Virus record (IMG/VR): IMGVR_UViG_3300046507_000282
Span: 29,888 to 93,887 of that record
Strand: one strand, 5' to 3'
Origin: a virus
DNA: 64,000 nucleotides
This document shows positions 40,434 through 49,997 of the stretch, one piece after another (position 1 is the first letter of the stretch; each line of letters begins with the position of its first letter). The notes under the pieces are model-generated. The model searched no databases. It worked only from the letters and a program-made list of their open reading frames with translations, and was not told where the DNA came from. Made by a program: the position numbers and the translations under genes.

Positions 40434-41371
40434 TAGCTGTTTGACGGAGGATCGGTTTCGGAGCCGCCAGACTGCACGCCAGGGTGTTTGTGGCCCTTGC
40501 CGCTGATCGTGCCAGCGATAACATCGGTTTGACCAGTAACCGTGCCGGTCACTGTCGCGTCGCCGGTAATCGTCATTGCAGGGCCGCCTCCTGAGCCCGC
40601 TGTGCCGCTCGCACCCGCTTCGAATGCCAGCGGACCTTGGACGGTCAGCGCGCCCGTACAAGTGGTTTGCGGCGAATCAATGGTCACTGTCGGCGCTTTC
40701 AGGTCTGCCGCGCCGGTAGAGGTAACCGTCGTCGTGCCCTGCACCGTCACCGCAGCGTTGCCCTTCGTGTTGACCGTCAGGTTGCCGTTGTGCGTGATGG
40801 TGATGTTGCCGCTCGGATCGACTTCGATTTGCGCCATCTGCGCGCCCGCGTTCGCCACCACCAGGTTGACGTACGGCGCGGCAGCCGTGTTCTGCTTGAC
40901 GGCCCACGACTTGTCAACGTCCTGCGCAGTCAGGTCCTCATGTGCCGGGCTCGCGGCTACGCGAAGGAATGTCCCGCTTGGGTGATACCACTCATGATCG
41001 CCGTTTTCGTTTGTCGTGCTGTACACGTCAGAGGCATGGCGACTCACGCGGAAGTTGTTGCGCTGAAAAGTAAGCTGCGTTACCTGCGGCAGCACGAAGC
41101 CCATGCAGATCGGCATGCCGTCCACGCTCGCGATAATCGCACGCACGTAGCGCGGCGCGCTCGCTACAACCACCATGGTCCAGCGCGTGTCGTCCACCGG
41201 CAGACCGATTTCAGGCAAGTCCATAATGCCCGTGTCAGAGCTTCCCGTGTGTGCGGCGCACTGCACGTTTGCAAGGCGGTCGCCAGACTTCGGCATGAGA
41301 ACATCGATGCTGTTCCCTTCCGGATAGACTGCGACAACGATGCCTAGTTTGAGCCCTTTCTGACTCCACAT
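40433..41371 (-). CDS. Baseplate spike protein, gpV-like, 312 aa
   Basis: The N-terminal OB-like domain (VVAVYPEGNSIDVLMPKSGD) precedes a long beta-helix with short repeats (GNITITHNGNLTVNTKGNAAVTV, in pieces; GDATVTGTVTGQTDVI). The tip contains GKGHKHPGV, the His-x-His metal-binding motif of gpV-type spikes. It pierces the outer membrane. Confidence 0.88.
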   Translation of the reverse strand: MWSQKGLKLGIVVAVYPEGNSIDVLMPKSGDRLANVQCAAHTGSSDTGIMDLPEIGLPVDDTRWTMVVVASAPRYVRAIIASVDGMPICMGFVLPQVTQLTFQRNNFRVSRHASDVYSTTNENGDHEWYHPSGTFLRVAASPAHEDLTAQDVDKSWAVKQNTAAAPYVNLVVANAGAQMAQIEVDPSGNITITHNGNLTVNTKGNAAVTVQGTTTVTSTGAADLKAPTVTIDSPQTTCTGALTVQGPLAFEAGASGTAGSGGGPAMTITGDATVTGTVTGQTDVIAGTISGKGHKHPGVQSGGSETDPPSNS

Positions 41372-43026
41372 TACGAGTTACTCCACGAAATCATTTCAGA
41401 GTAGTAGGGAGAAACGCCGCCCTTCGCCTGCGTGATGCGGTCGGCGAAGTTGGTCCCGCGGTCGTAATCCACTTCCGTGAAGTAGTTTCCGAACGGCTCA
41501 TAGACGTGCGTAACTGAGTGCGCGTAATAGAGCGACTGCAAATTGCCCTTCGGATTGCTCGGCGTAGCGCCCCAGCGAATCTTTACGTAGACGCCAGCCT
41601 TGATGCGCTCATTTCCTTCCATGTGCATAGCGCCATCCTCAAAGATGACGTTATCCTTATTGAGCGCGATCAGTAGATTGCGACGGTCGTCAATCCAGCC
41701 GACGAATGCGGTCTGATTGTTCCAGCGCGTATCGTCGGCGGGCTGCCCATTGCCATTGTTCGTTTCCGTCGAGCCGCCCTGCTGCGTCGAGACTTCCATC
41801 TTGCGCAGGCCATAGAGCGCCGGGTTGACGTTCTGAACGTCAGTTAGGTAGTACGGGACCGCGCCCTGCTGCGTCGCATAGGACGCGTACATTTTCGTCA
41901 GGTCCTGATAGTTCATGTTGAACCGCGGCGCATCGCACCAGTAATAGTTCGCCAGGTTCGCGTCAGAGCGGCGCTGCGAAATCGAAATGATCGGGTCCGA
42001 GGTAATCGATACGAGGTTCGCCGTCGGGGAAAGTTGGCTATCCTGGCTAACTCCCGTCGTCACCGATGTCTGAATGGGCTGAATAGGGGCATTCGAGGCC
42101 GCAGCAAGGAACGGCGCAGGGCGATATACCGCATACGGGCCAGCAGGACCCCAGGCGCCTGCATCGCGGTCCTCAACAAAGAATTCATTGAACGGGCCGA
42201 TGTCGAGATACTCGCGCAGGAGGTCCTGGACCGTCCCGCTATTGAACGCGCCAAGCTGCACCGACACGAGCGCATCCGGAACCTGAATGTCGGTCGCGAT
42301 CTCGGCGAGCGCGGTGCCCGAGGTTGCGCCCGCCGCCTGCATACCCGCGATATATGGATTGACGATCAGGTCAAATACGGCCTGAAAGAATGCGGTCGAT
42401 TTTTGGACGTTGAGGTCCTCGCCGTACTTCGAAAACAGCGGGAAACTCGAAATCAGGTTTGCAACATCCGGCGTACACGGCATGTTGAAAATCTGAATCA
42501 TCTGCAAAATCTTGTGGTAGTCGTGGCCGACCACGTGGATCGTGCGCGTCGGCTTTCCATCCGCGCTCATACCTTGGAAGCGCTCGATATTGCCAATGAA
42601 ACCGCGCATCATGATCGGCAGCTTCTGGCCGTTCGTGCCGGCATACGTGTAGGCGTCTCCAGCGAAGCGGATCTCAACCATGTCCATCGGCTCAAGCAGC
42701 GTATGGAGCGTGTCCTGCAGGCCCGCCATTACCTGGTCAACGAACGTGATAGAGAACGCCCCGGCGTCGTCGCGAACAGACTTCTGCACGCGCACAACAG
42801 ACCCGTCTCCGAGCCATGGCGTGAGGTCGTAAATGTTCGACGGCGAATCGGATTGACTCGGCGGCCCGGCGAGCGCGGACGGCGAATTAGACGGCGTGGA
42901 CGACGACGAAAACGAGTTAGGCGCACCGCTTCCCGTGGTGGCCGAAACGTTCCCCGTCGCGCTGGTGCGCGTCACCACCTTGTGCAGCAGAATCTGAATA
43001 TTCGGCTTGCGAACCTTTGCGAACAT
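41371..43026 (-). CDS. Baseplate hub protein, gpD/gp27-like, 551 aa
   Basis: Position between the tape measure and spike, plus beta-rich domains (VRVQKSVRDDAGAFSITFVD, then GFIGNIERF and IHVVGHDYHKILQM), fits the hub that holds the spike. The Ser/Pro-rich linker at residues 30-65 is unusual. Stop and spike start overlap by one base. Confidence 0.82.
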   Translation of the reverse strand: MFAKVRKPNIQILLHKVVTRTSATGNVSATTGSGAPNSFSSSSTPSNSPSALAGPPSQSDSPSNIYDLTPWLGDGSVVRVQKSVRDDAGAFSITFVDQVMAGLQDTLHTLLEPMDMVEIRFAGDAYTYAGTNGQKLPIMMRGFIGNIERFQGMSADGKPTRTIHVVGHDYHKILQMIQIFNMPCTPDVANLISSFPLFSKYGEDLNVQKSTAFFQAVFDLIVNPYIAGMQAAGATSGTALAEIATDIQVPDALVSVQLGAFNSGTVQDLLREYLDIGPFNEFFVEDRDAGAWGPAGPYAVYRPAPFLAAASNAPIQPIQTSVTTGVSQDSQLSPTANLVSITSDPIISISQRRSDANLANYYWCDAPRFNMNYQDLTKMYASYATQQGAVPYYLTDVQNVNPALYGLRKMEVSTQQGGSTETNNGNGQPADDTRWNNQTAFVGWIDDRRNLLIALNKDNVIFEDGAMHMEGNERIKAGVYVKIRWGATPSNPKGNLQSLYYAHSVTHVYEPFGNYFTEVDYDRGTNFADRITQAKGGVSPYYSEMISWSNS

Positions 43027-43028
43027 GC

Positions 43029-45830
43029 TTATTTTCCAGGGGGTAGTTCAATGATCGTGCCGAAGCCAGACGCCGACGGCGTTGGGACCTTCGTGCTCAG
43101 TTTCTGCGTCCTCTTCTGGCCGCTCGGCGTGGTCACCGTCTGATTCAGGGTGATATGGATGTTGCTATCGTTCAGCGCACCCGCGATGCCGCTGCGAATG
43201 TCGCCCTCTTTGCTCGTTTCCTTCGGGCGTTCAATCTTGTCGCTAAAGACGCGCGCCGCATCCTTACCGTTCGATGCCCAAAACGCTGCGCCGGGACCGG
43301 CCTCTTCGCCGCCCTTCTGCATTGACTTCATCATGTAGTCGATTTGGTCGCGCTGGCTCGAACCGTAGAGGCTCTTTCCCATGACATTCTGGAAGTCGCC
43401 CGCGCGAGCCTTGTCGAACTGGAATAGGCCATACGATCCGACGTGACCAGCAGCCGGGTCCATAGACGATTCGCGGATTGCGCTCGCCATGATCGCGGAC
43501 GCATGCGCCTTATCGACGCCCATCCCCATAAGCTGGCCCATGCCGTCAACGACGTTCTGATTGACCGAGTAAGCCCCGCCGACCATCGAGCCATACGTGC
43601 CGTTAGCCCATCCCGCGACTGTGTCCTGACCGGATTCGTAATACTGCGGATTTCCTGCGGCCTGCCGGCGAGGCATGCGAGCGTCGCCCGGGCCGCCCAC
43701 CGTTGAGCCGCCCGGCGCAGCCGTTGAGCCGCCAGGCTGTACGACAATTCCCTTGCCGCCAGCGACCGGGACAGGGCCAGACCCAAAGCCGTACGGCGCA
43801 CCGCTACCGCTCACCGCCGCATCCGGGCTACCGAGACCGGCCATCTTGATAATGCCCTGCATCATCGTGTTGGTCATCGGCAGCAGGCCGTCGCCGATCT
43901 TCGTCTTGATGTCAGATAGCGTTGCGTCGATAGAGCGCTGCGTCGTTGCCTGGTCGTCCTCCTGACCCTTCCCGGCGAGCACGCGGACAAGCTCGTTTTG
44001 GAACTCCTGAAAGTCGCCGCCCTTCTCAGCCTTGTCGAGCGTATTCAGGTCGGCTGGGCTCATGTCGCCGCGGCTGCGAATGCTGTTTTTGTACAGGCTA
44101 TCGAGGCCGCCAAACGAGGTAGCCTTCGAGATGCTGGCGATAGCCTGCAGGCCGCCCTCGCGCACGTCGCCCAGCTTGAGACCGGCGTTCTTCAAAACGG
44201 TCGCAATGCCGTTGTGATCGGAGTCGCTCATGTTCATGAATGACGACGTATCCGCGTACGAGCGAAGGCCGAAGTAGTTCTTCTCGGCGTCAAGCTCCAT
44301 TTCCGCGCCGTACTGGCCGCGCCCGGCGTAAGCGCGATCGAACGCGTCGCGCATGACGCCGAAGTTGGTCCCGGCAGGCCCCTTGCCCTGACTGTCCCAG
44401 TCCTTCACGCCATGCTGCGACATGTAACTTGTGATAGCCGGGCTGTCCAGGCCGTTGCCGAACAGGCCGCCCTCTGCGCGCATCGCTGCGCGGATCGGGT
44501 CAAGGTTGCCGAACGCCTGAAGCGTGAAGTTCTTCGACGCCTCAGTGCCGCCCATTTGCTGCATGGCGGAGTTGGCCTGCCCGAGGATCGAGGATGCATG
44601 GTCCGCTGTCATGCCGTCGCCGCGCAGCATGGAGCCGTAGGCGTTGCCGAAGCGGTCGAGATCAACCGAGCCTGAATTGAACCGATTCTGCGAGGCTGCA
44701 AAGCCCTGCATGGCCTGCATGACTTCGCCAGGCGTCGCCTTACCCTGCGCATTGACGATGGCTTCCGCAAGCTGCGTGGCGAGTTCCTTGTTGTTCTGGC
44801 GCGAGTTGATGCGCTGCATGCCAGAAACGAAGCCGACACCCTGCGACGGGTCGAGTCCGTACGCGCGAGAGAGATCGACGCCCGAGCGCGTTGCGCGAGA
44901 GAGTTCGCCGGGAGTGCTGTATGCGCCGCCGCTCGCCGAGTTCGCCTGTTGCTCCAGCTTGACGAATTCGCCATTCGCCATGCCGAGGCCCTGCGCTGCC
45001 TTGTACGATTCATCGCTCAGGCCACGGAATGAAACGCCGAGGTCGCCCATCGAGCGCTTCAGCGAGTCAAGGTCGAGGTTGCGGGCCTTAGCCTGATCCA
45101 TGCCCTGCCCAGCCCACTCCATGCCCTTGCCAATGACCGACGTGACGCCAGCGAGGATCGCGCCCATGGGGCCGCCAGCGATGCCCGCCGTCAGCACGTT
45201 GCCCATGGAGCCGCCGATACCATTGCCGACGGCCAGCGCAGTCGCCGTGCCCATATCGCGCGGGCGACGCCGCCACCACGAGCCGCCTTCCTCGCCCTCA
45301 CTTGAGCCGCCAGAGCCTCCGCCACCACCGCCGCGCGGGCGACGACCACCACCGCCCCCGCCAGCGCCACCGGGGCCGCCAGCACCGCCGCCAGACCCGC
45401 CAGCGCCACCGCCACCACCACCGGGCGCGGCAGGTGGAACGATGTTGCCGTTCGCATCGGTCTCGTTATAGGCGGTCGGGTCGAGTGCCGTGCCGCGCAC
45501 GGAATGGAGGAAGGCGCGATCACGAAGCCGCTGCGCCACACGCGGGTCAGCGGATAGCTTCGAGAAGTCGATTTGCGACAGGTGCGAGCCGGTCTGGCCG
45601 GTCGCCTTCAGAGCGGAGCGGAGCTGCGCAGAGAGCGCGAGCGTCTGCTGAAACTGCTTGTTGACCAGCGCGAGATCGCGGGCCATCAGCTTCACGTCGG
45701 TCGGCTCGAACTTCATCTTCTGATTCTGTGCGACCGCAGAGCCCAGCTTATTCATGCTGGCCGTTATTTTCTGAATCGCTGCGTCAACGCCGCCGACGTT
45801 TGCGCCAACGCCAATTTTGACTTCTGCCAT
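43029..45830 (-). CDS. Tail tape-measure protein with C-terminal lysozyme domain, 933 aa
   Basis: It is the longest tail gene, after the frameshifted chaperones. A Gly-rich low-complexity segment with Arg (about residues 135-185) splits two helical regions with short hydrophobic stretches. Residues about 760-830 (GVDKAHASAIMASAIRESSM, then GSYGLFQFDKARA) match the phage tail lysozyme (Phage_lysozyme2) domain, which cuts peptidoglycan during DNA entry. Its length sets the tail length. Confidence 0.93.
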   Translation of the reverse strand: MAEVKIGVGANVGGVDAAIQKITASMNKLGSAVAQNQKMKFEPTDVKLMARDLALVNKQFQQTLALSAQLRSALKATGQTGSHLSQIDFSKLSADPRVAQRLRDRAFLHSVRGTALDPTAYNETDANGNIVPPAAPGGGGGGAGGSGGGAGGPGGAGGGGGGRRPRGGGGGGSGGSSEGEEGGSWWRRRPRDMGTATALAVGNGIGGSMGNVLTAGIAGGPMGAILAGVTSVIGKGMEWAGQGMDQAKARNLDLDSLKRSMGDLGVSFRGLSDESYKAAQGLGMANGEFVKLEQQANSASGGAYSTPGELSRATRSGVDLSRAYGLDPSQGVGFVSGMQRINSRQNNKELATQLAEAIVNAQGKATPGEVMQAMQGFAASQNRFNSGSVDLDRFGNAYGSMLRGDGMTADHASSILGQANSAMQQMGGTEASKNFTLQAFGNLDPIRAAMRAEGGLFGNGLDSPAITSYMSQHGVKDWDSQGKGPAGTNFGVMRDAFDRAYAGRGQYGAEMELDAEKNYFGLRSYADTSSFMNMSDSDHNGIATVLKNAGLKLGDVREGGLQAIASISKATSFGGLDSLYKNSIRSRGDMSPADLNTLDKAEKGGDFQEFQNELVRVLAGKGQEDDQATTQRSIDATLSDIKTKIGDGLLPMTNTMMQGIIKMAGLGSPDAAVSGSGAPYGFGSGPVPVAGGKGIVVQPGGSTAAPGGSTVGGPGDARMPRRQAAGNPQYYESGQDTVAGWANGTYGSMVGGAYSVNQNVVDGMGQLMGMGVDKAHASAIMASAIRESSMDPAAGHVGSYGLFQFDKARAGDFQNVMGKSLYGSSQRDQIDYMMKSMQKGGEEAGPGAAFWASNGKDAARVFSDKIERPKETSKEGDIRSGIAGALNDSNIHITLNQTVTTPSGQKRTQKLSTKVPTPSASGFGTIIELPPGK

Positions 45831-45857
45831 GCTCGCTCCTTTGATTCATGAATGGTC

Positions 45858-45867
45858 GCGTCACGAA
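45858..45867 (-). promoter_or_regulatory. TCGTGACGCGACCAT motif copy (tape measure)
   Basis: GTTCGTGACGCGACCATTC lies right after the terminator at 45870-45893 and about 30 bases before the tape-measure start. Nearly identical to the copy before the portal gene. Confidence 0.55.
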
Positions 45868-45869
45868 CG

Positions 45870-45893
45870 AAAAAGCCCCGGCGAACCGGGGCC
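45870..45893 (-). terminator. Terminator before the tape-measure gene
   Basis: GGCCCCGG-TTCG-CCGGGGCTT on the minus strand followed by T5. Confidence 0.9.
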
Positions 45894-45896
45894 TTC

Positions 45897-46205
45897 TCAC
45901 TCTTCGGGGCCCCAGTCTTCGGGGTTTGCTTCTGGCCCATCAGTGCCGCCAGCCGCCTCTGCAGCTTCCGCCTCTGCGTTGATCTGCGCGAGGTAGTCAC
46001 TGGCCGCGTTCTCGTCGTCGTCATCAAATTCGACGCTCGCCTTCGATTCCTGGTAGTGGTACGCCCACCACTCGGATTCGATATCCTCCTCAGTCATCGC
46101 GAGGAAGCGCGGGTCAGTCGGAGCGAGACTGTACTTTTCGCGGAACCAAAGCTCGTAAGTGTTCGCGAGCGCCTTGCCGCGTGCTTTAGCTTCCTTGCGC
46201 CGGTT
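45897..46205 (-). CDS. Tail assembly chaperone, frameshift extension (T part)
   Basis: The frame continues ANTYELWFREKYSLAPTDPRF then LAMTEEDIESEWWAYHY, the typical C-terminal part of tail chaperone fusion proteins. No start codon or ribosome site fits its upstream end, and it runs open from a TGA beyond the end of the G gene, so it is read as a fusion. The fusion would have 105 residues from G and 102 from this frame (207). The downstream ATG at 46097 could give a 66-aa independent product. Confidence 0.75.
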   Translation of the reverse strand, partial: NRRKEAKARGKALANTYELWFREKYSLAPTDPRFLAMTEEDIESEWWAYHYQESKASVEFDDDDENAASDYLAQINAEAEAAEAAGGTDGPEANPEDWGPEE

Positions 46206-46521
46206 GGGGACGAAAGGACTGCTCCTTTGCGGACAGCGCGGTAAAGACCTTCATGATCTTTTTGTCGAAATCGTCGTCCATCAGCGGGTCGAGCGCTTCG
46301 AAATTGAACGTTTCCGGGCAGCTAACCAACATCGTTTGCAGAACGACATAGCCGAGCGCGGAGATATCGGAGCAATTGCCCTTCTCGTCGTACAGCCCTT
46401 CCGTCAGCACGTTGTAGCGCGAGCGGATTTTGAAGTGATCCTCGCGTGTGCGACGGCCAAAAACGAAGGTGCCGAAGCCTTCCACTTCGACGTTGAAATC
46501 TGTTTCTTTCGCGGTACGCAT
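46186..46521 (-). CDS. Tail assembly chaperone (G part), 111 aa
   Basis: The position between tail tube and tape measure, with an overlapping second frame, is the conserved layout of tail chaperones. The sequence ETDFNVEVEGFGTFVFGRRT, then DPLMDDDFDKKIMKVFTAL fits small tail chaperones of myoviruses. It binds the tape measure during assembly. Confidence 0.85.
   Translation of the reverse strand: MRTAKETDFNVEVEGFGTFVFGRRTREDHFKIRSRYNVLTEGLYDEKGNCSDISALGYVVLQTMLVSCPETFNFEALDPLMDDDFDKKIMKVFTALSAKEQSFRPQPAQGS
46206..46209 (-). other. Candidate programmed +1 frameshift site
   Basis: On the minus strand the G frame reads CGT-CCC-CAA. A tRNA-Pro on CCC can slip forward one base onto CCC (CCCC run) and continue AAC-CGG-CGC into the T frame. 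The overlap between the last stop in the T frame and the G stop is about 75 bases, with CCCC the best slippery run in it. A -2 shift, as in Mu, gives the same frame. Confidence 0.6.
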
Positions 46522-46539
46522 TCAATGGTCTCCAAAAGG

Positions 46540-46566
46540 AAAAACCCGCCACCCGAAGGCGGCGGG
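46540..46566 (-). terminator. Terminator after the tail-tube gene
   Basis: CCCGCCGCC-TTCG-GGTGGCGGG (9 bp with one GU) on the minus strand, followed by T5. Confidence 0.9.
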
Positions 46567-46577
46567 CGCAGTAACGC

Positions 46578-47024
46578 TTATGCGTTTGTGCCGGTACGGT
46601 CGAGAGCGAGCAGTTGACCTTGCTGCATGACAATCGCGTGCTTCGACACTTCGAGCGAGCCCGATGCGTACGAACAGCCGATGTAGTTTGCGAGCAAGAT
46701 ACCGTCGTCCTTCGAGTAGATTTCGACGTTGAACACGATGCCGAGAAGCACCGCGTCGCCGTTCTCAGGCGCGATACCAGCCTTCACCATCGCACCCTTG
46801 TTCATAACCATCGCGGACACTGCGAGCGAGTGACGTGCGATAGTCGGCACGTTCTCCTGCACGTGAATATCGCCGATGCCGCTAGCAGGTTCCGGCGCAT
46901 AATCGTCCGAGGCCGTCACCGACTGCAGCATGCCGATTTGCACGCCGCCGAAGGTAATGATGATCCGGTTACCGGAGCGGGTTTGCAGGTTCGTTTGACC
47001 CTGCACAGTGTTCGTGTTTGCCAT
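46578..47024 (-). CDS. Tail tube protein, 148 aa
   Basis: Directly downstream of the sheath with a beta-rich sequence (IIITFGGVQIGMLQSVTASDD) and the size of XkdM/P2 FII-type tubes. It forms the inner tail tube inside the contractile sheath. Confidence 0.87.
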   Translation of the reverse strand: MANTNTVQGQTNLQTRSGNRIIITFGGVQIGMLQSVTASDDYAPEPASGIGDIHVQENVPTIARHSLAVSAMVMNKGAMVKAGIAPENGDAVLLGIVFNVEIYSKDDGILLANYIGCSYASGSLEVSKHAIVMQQGQLLALDRTGTNA

Positions 47025-47038
47025 GTTCGGCTACTCCC

Positions 47039-48787
47039 TTATGCCGACGCAGTGCCAGAGAACGGCACAGCGTAGACAGTCACAGAAACGTAGTTGGCCG
47101 GCAGAACAGGCGAGCACTGGAACGACACTGCGACAGCCGTTCCGACCGCGCTCGCGGTGATGTTCTGATACGGCGGATTCGTCGCGTCGCCAGCCAGCAC
47201 ACCCGGGCCTTGCGGATCGGGAACGGCAAGCTCCTTCAGGTTCGATTCGACCAGCGTGACGGCACGACCCAGGAGGATCGGGGTGATCTTCTGGCCGCGC
47301 AGCGGGTCGAGCGCCTCGCGCGACGTGCGGCAGGTGTAGTCCAGCGCCCAGCCCACCGACTGTTCGACCTTGTCGTAGTTTTTGTCCACGAGCCACGTCG
47401 AGATCGACTGAATGACCATGTAGCCAGTCGTCTGCTTCGCCAGCGGGATAACGCCGCCCTGAATCAGCGGGTCGGTATCCGTCGGCACATTCAGCAGGCG
47501 TTCGAGACCGGAGAAGGTCATTGCCTTGTTGGTCATGGCGGTGCCCGGCGAGACGCCCGAGAACGCGCCCGCAATCGCGGCAGCCGTCAGGTACGGCGGG
47601 TAAAGCTGCAGGCCCGCTTGCACGCCGGTCAGGTCGAAGCCGTAGTAACCCAGGTGGACCAGCGAAGTGCGGTTCGAATTCAGGTTGAACGCGAACGCGA
47701 TTGCTTGAGCGTCCGTGGTGCCGATGTTCGGACCCACGATTGCGCGGCGCTCGCGCCCGCCTACCGTGCTCATGAACTGCACGTGCGCGTCCACCATTGC
47801 CCATACGTCAGGCAGCGGCGAAATCGGCGTGATCCACTGAACGTCGCTGTTTTGCAGAACGGTCAGCGCCGCGTCGTAACTGGCCGGCGAAGTCTGGCCG
47901 TCCGATCCGCCCGCGAGGTACGTGAACGGGATGTGCGCCAGCGGCAGGCCCGAATAACCTGCCGCGTACGACGCGACGATCAGCGGCTGGCTGAGCGGCG
48001 CTACCGAGTTGAACCACGCCATCAGTTGATTCAGGTTCGCGGTAACCGCGACCGTATCGCCGGTTTCAGCCGGGATAAGGCTCACCGCCGTAACCGTGTC
48101 GAGACCATTGAGCGACGGCGCATTGATCGAGCCGCCATTCACGTCCGCTTCGAAGCCCGGCAGCGTGTTGATGAAGTCAACAAGCTGGCCGACCGTCGGG
48201 TACGTCGCCAACGAGATCGTCGCAACCGTAGTTCCGCCAGCCGTCAGAACCAACGTGGTCGGCGTGATCGACAGGGTCGCAGCGGTCTGAGCGCCAACGT
48301 ACGTGATGTTGAACGGGTTCGCCGTCAGGTTGTCGATGCTGTACGACGCCTTGCCGTAGGCACAGGTCGCTGCATAGCCAACGCCACCGCTCGCCGCTTC
48401 CACCGTCAGCTTGATTTGAGCCGTGTAAGCGCCCCAGTCAGCCGATGCGATGTTCACGGCAGCAGCGCTGTTCGTGTCGTTCAAGGTGAGCAGCGATTGC
48501 GTGGCCGGATTGACGCGAACAACGTCCACGCTGGCCGGGCCGCCCGTTTCGTTCGAGGCGCTGAAAGCCTTCATTGCAGCCGTCAGCAGTTCGCCAGAAA
48601 TCAGGGTTGCCTGAGCCTCATTCGGGCTCCCGAACGTCAGGACGACGCCGGGCTCACCGCCAACGGACTCGCCGAGAAAGCAGGCGACATTGCCCACGCT
48701 CTGGCTTTGCGGTGCCAACGCGCTATCGTTGACAGCCGACATGGTGGCCGGAGTAATCCACTCGCGGCCATTGAAAAAGTAACTCAT
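47039..48787 (-). CDS. Tail sheath protein, 582 aa
   Basis: Size, position before the tube gene and motifs NVACFLGESVGGEPGV, then LNSDVQWITPISPLPDV-like central segment (QNSDVQWITPIS) and the C-terminal DYTCRTSREALDPLRGQKITP fit contractile tail sheaths. This makes the particle a myovirus. GGAGCG precedes the ATG. Confidence 0.92.
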   Translation of the reverse strand: MSYFFNGREWITPATMSAVNDSALAPQSQSVGNVACFLGESVGGEPGVVLTFGSPNEAQATLISGELLTAAMKAFSASNETGGPASVDVVRVNPATQSLLTLNDTNSAAAVNIASADWGAYTAQIKLTVEAASGGVGYAATCAYGKASYSIDNLTANPFNITYVGAQTAATLSITPTTLVLTAGGTTVATISLATYPTVGQLVDFINTLPGFEADVNGGSINAPSLNGLDTVTAVSLIPAETGDTVAVTANLNQLMAWFNSVAPLSQPLIVASYAAGYSGLPLAHIPFTYLAGGSDGQTSPASYDAALTVLQNSDVQWITPISPLPDVWAMVDAHVQFMSTVGGRERRAIVGPNIGTTDAQAIAFAFNLNSNRTSLVHLGYYGFDLTGVQAGLQLYPPYLTAAAIAGAFSGVSPGTAMTNKAMTFSGLERLLNVPTDTDPLIQGGVIPLAKQTTGYMVIQSISTWLVDKNYDKVEQSVGWALDYTCRTSREALDPLRGQKITPILLGRAVTLVESNLKELAVPDPQGPGVLAGDATNPPYQNITASAVGTAVAVSFQCSPVLPANYVSVTVYAVPFSGTASA

Positions 48788-48806
48788 GACGCTCCTTTTT
48801 TACGGG

Positions 48807-49088
48807 TTACTTCGTGTTTGCCGCGGTCGCGGTATTGGCCGCCTTGCGATGGCTGAACGGCGTGTGCGTGTATTCAGCGAAAGCGGCGTGGTAGTTCGCC
48901 GGGAAGTCGCGGAATTTCTTCGCAGCCTTCATCGTGTGAACGAAGCCGTGGATCAGCGCGACGCGCTTATCCGTACCGGACAGACGCGTGGCGAAGTGCT
49001 CCAGCGAGACCTTGTGAGCGGTATGCGGCTTGTGGGCGGCAGCGTCTGGCGCTGCTGCGGTTTCGGTGCTCGGCGTGTCGATAGCCAT
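48807..49088 (-). CDS. Hypothetical basic protein, 93 aa
   Basis: AAGGAA lies 7 bases before the ATG at 49088. Many His/Ala/Lys residues and a helical centre (VALIHGFVHTMKAAKKF). Located between sheath and tail-completion genes; possibly virion-associated. Confidence 0.7.
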   Translation of the reverse strand: MAIDTPSTETAAAPDAAAHKPHTAHKVSLEHFATRLSGTDKRVALIHGFVHTMKAAKKFRDFPANYHAAFAEYTHTPFSHRKAANTATAANTK

Positions 49089-49122
49089 GTCGAATTCCTT
49101 TTCGGTTGATTGATTTGGCGAT

Positions 49123-49989
49123 TCACGCCGTTTCGTTTTGTGCTGCTGAAAAAACTGCCACGCCATCCAAAGTGACTTCCGTAACAACCGGGACTTCGTC
49201 CGTGACGTATGCGGGCGCGAGGCATGAGAAGCTGCACACCGTCGAGAAGATCGGAGCCGGGTATTCGCCTGATACGTAGTCCTGATCGGACTGGGAGATA
49301 TCAATGCGGATCATTCCGAGGCCATCGAATACCGGCAGGTTGGCGATAATCAGGCGGCGCATAGCCTTGCGAAGCGCAATGCGCTCGTCGGCGTTTTTCG
49401 ACCAGCCGACGATGGCGAGGACGGTGTTAGCCATCCATCCCTCACCTTCTTTCCACATGCCGCTATCCGGGTCCCAGTCATCCGATCCAATCGACTCGCC
49501 GATGCCTCGCTCTGCAGGACCATCGCTAGTCACGTGGACGCTCACCATCGGCCAGCGCGTGTCGTCAAAAGCGGGCGGCGCATTGAGAACGGGGATTTGC
49601 TTCGTTACCGGCGTCAGCGTGCCGCGCGATACCTCAACGGCCACGCCATCAGCCAGGCGGTCGCGAACAATCGTGAGCGCGTCCACCGACTGATCGCCGT
49701 AGATGGCATTCGGGACTCCCGTGAACACGGGGCTAGGCGTCCAGTTCTCACCATCGATGGTCGAGAACAGGCAATACGAGTAGGTCGTGCCGTTCACCAA
49801 CTTCCGAACGTCCACTACGTAGGTCGCCTGATCGCCCGCATAGATCAGCATCGAGAGCGGGTCAACCGGGCCAATGAATACGCCCGTCGTGTTACGCATC
49901 AGTGCCCATTGGATAGCGCCCTCAGAAGGTTCCATAAAGACCTTGAAGGCGTTCCCGACTGGCAGTGGAAGTGCTTGGTTTCCGTACAT
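49123..49989 (-). CDS. Tail completion or neck protein candidate, 288 aa
   Basis: Located just before the sheath on the minus strand. The C-terminal half (VGWSKNADERIALRKAMRRLI) has the helix typical of tail-terminator proteins, and the N-terminal half is beta-rich (GVFIGPVDPLSMLIYAGDQ). Function inferred only from place and size. Confidence 0.7.
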   Translation of the reverse strand: MYGNQALPLPVGNAFKVFMEPSEGAIQWALMRNTTGVFIGPVDPLSMLIYAGDQATYVVDVRKLVNGTTYSYCLFSTIDGENWTPSPVFTGVPNAIYGDQSVDALTIVRDRLADGVAVEVSRGTLTPVTKQIPVLNAPPAFDDTRWPMVSVHVTSDGPAERGIGESIGSDDWDPDSGMWKEGEGWMANTVLAIVGWSKNADERIALRKAMRRLIIANLPVFDGLGMIRIDISQSDQDYVSGEYPAPIFSTVCSFSCLAPAYVTDEVPVVTEVTLDGVAVFSAAQNETA

Positions 49990-49997
49990 GCAACCAT

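Noticed and set aside
45302-45471. Repetitive Gly-codon stretch looking like tandem DNA repeats or a CRISPR-like array
   Set aside because: It is the Gly-rich linker of the tape-measure protein; there are no unique spacers. No CRISPR array was found in the window.
46186-46260. Classical -1 frameshift heptamer in the tail chaperone overlap
   Set aside because: The downstream frame is +1 (equivalently -2) relative to the first, so a -1 slip would not reach it.
47018-48856. Long plus-strand open frame opposite the tail sheath gene
   Set aside because: Arg/His-rich shadow frame of a high-GC gene, with no domain and no ribosome site; the sheath frame is clearly the real one.
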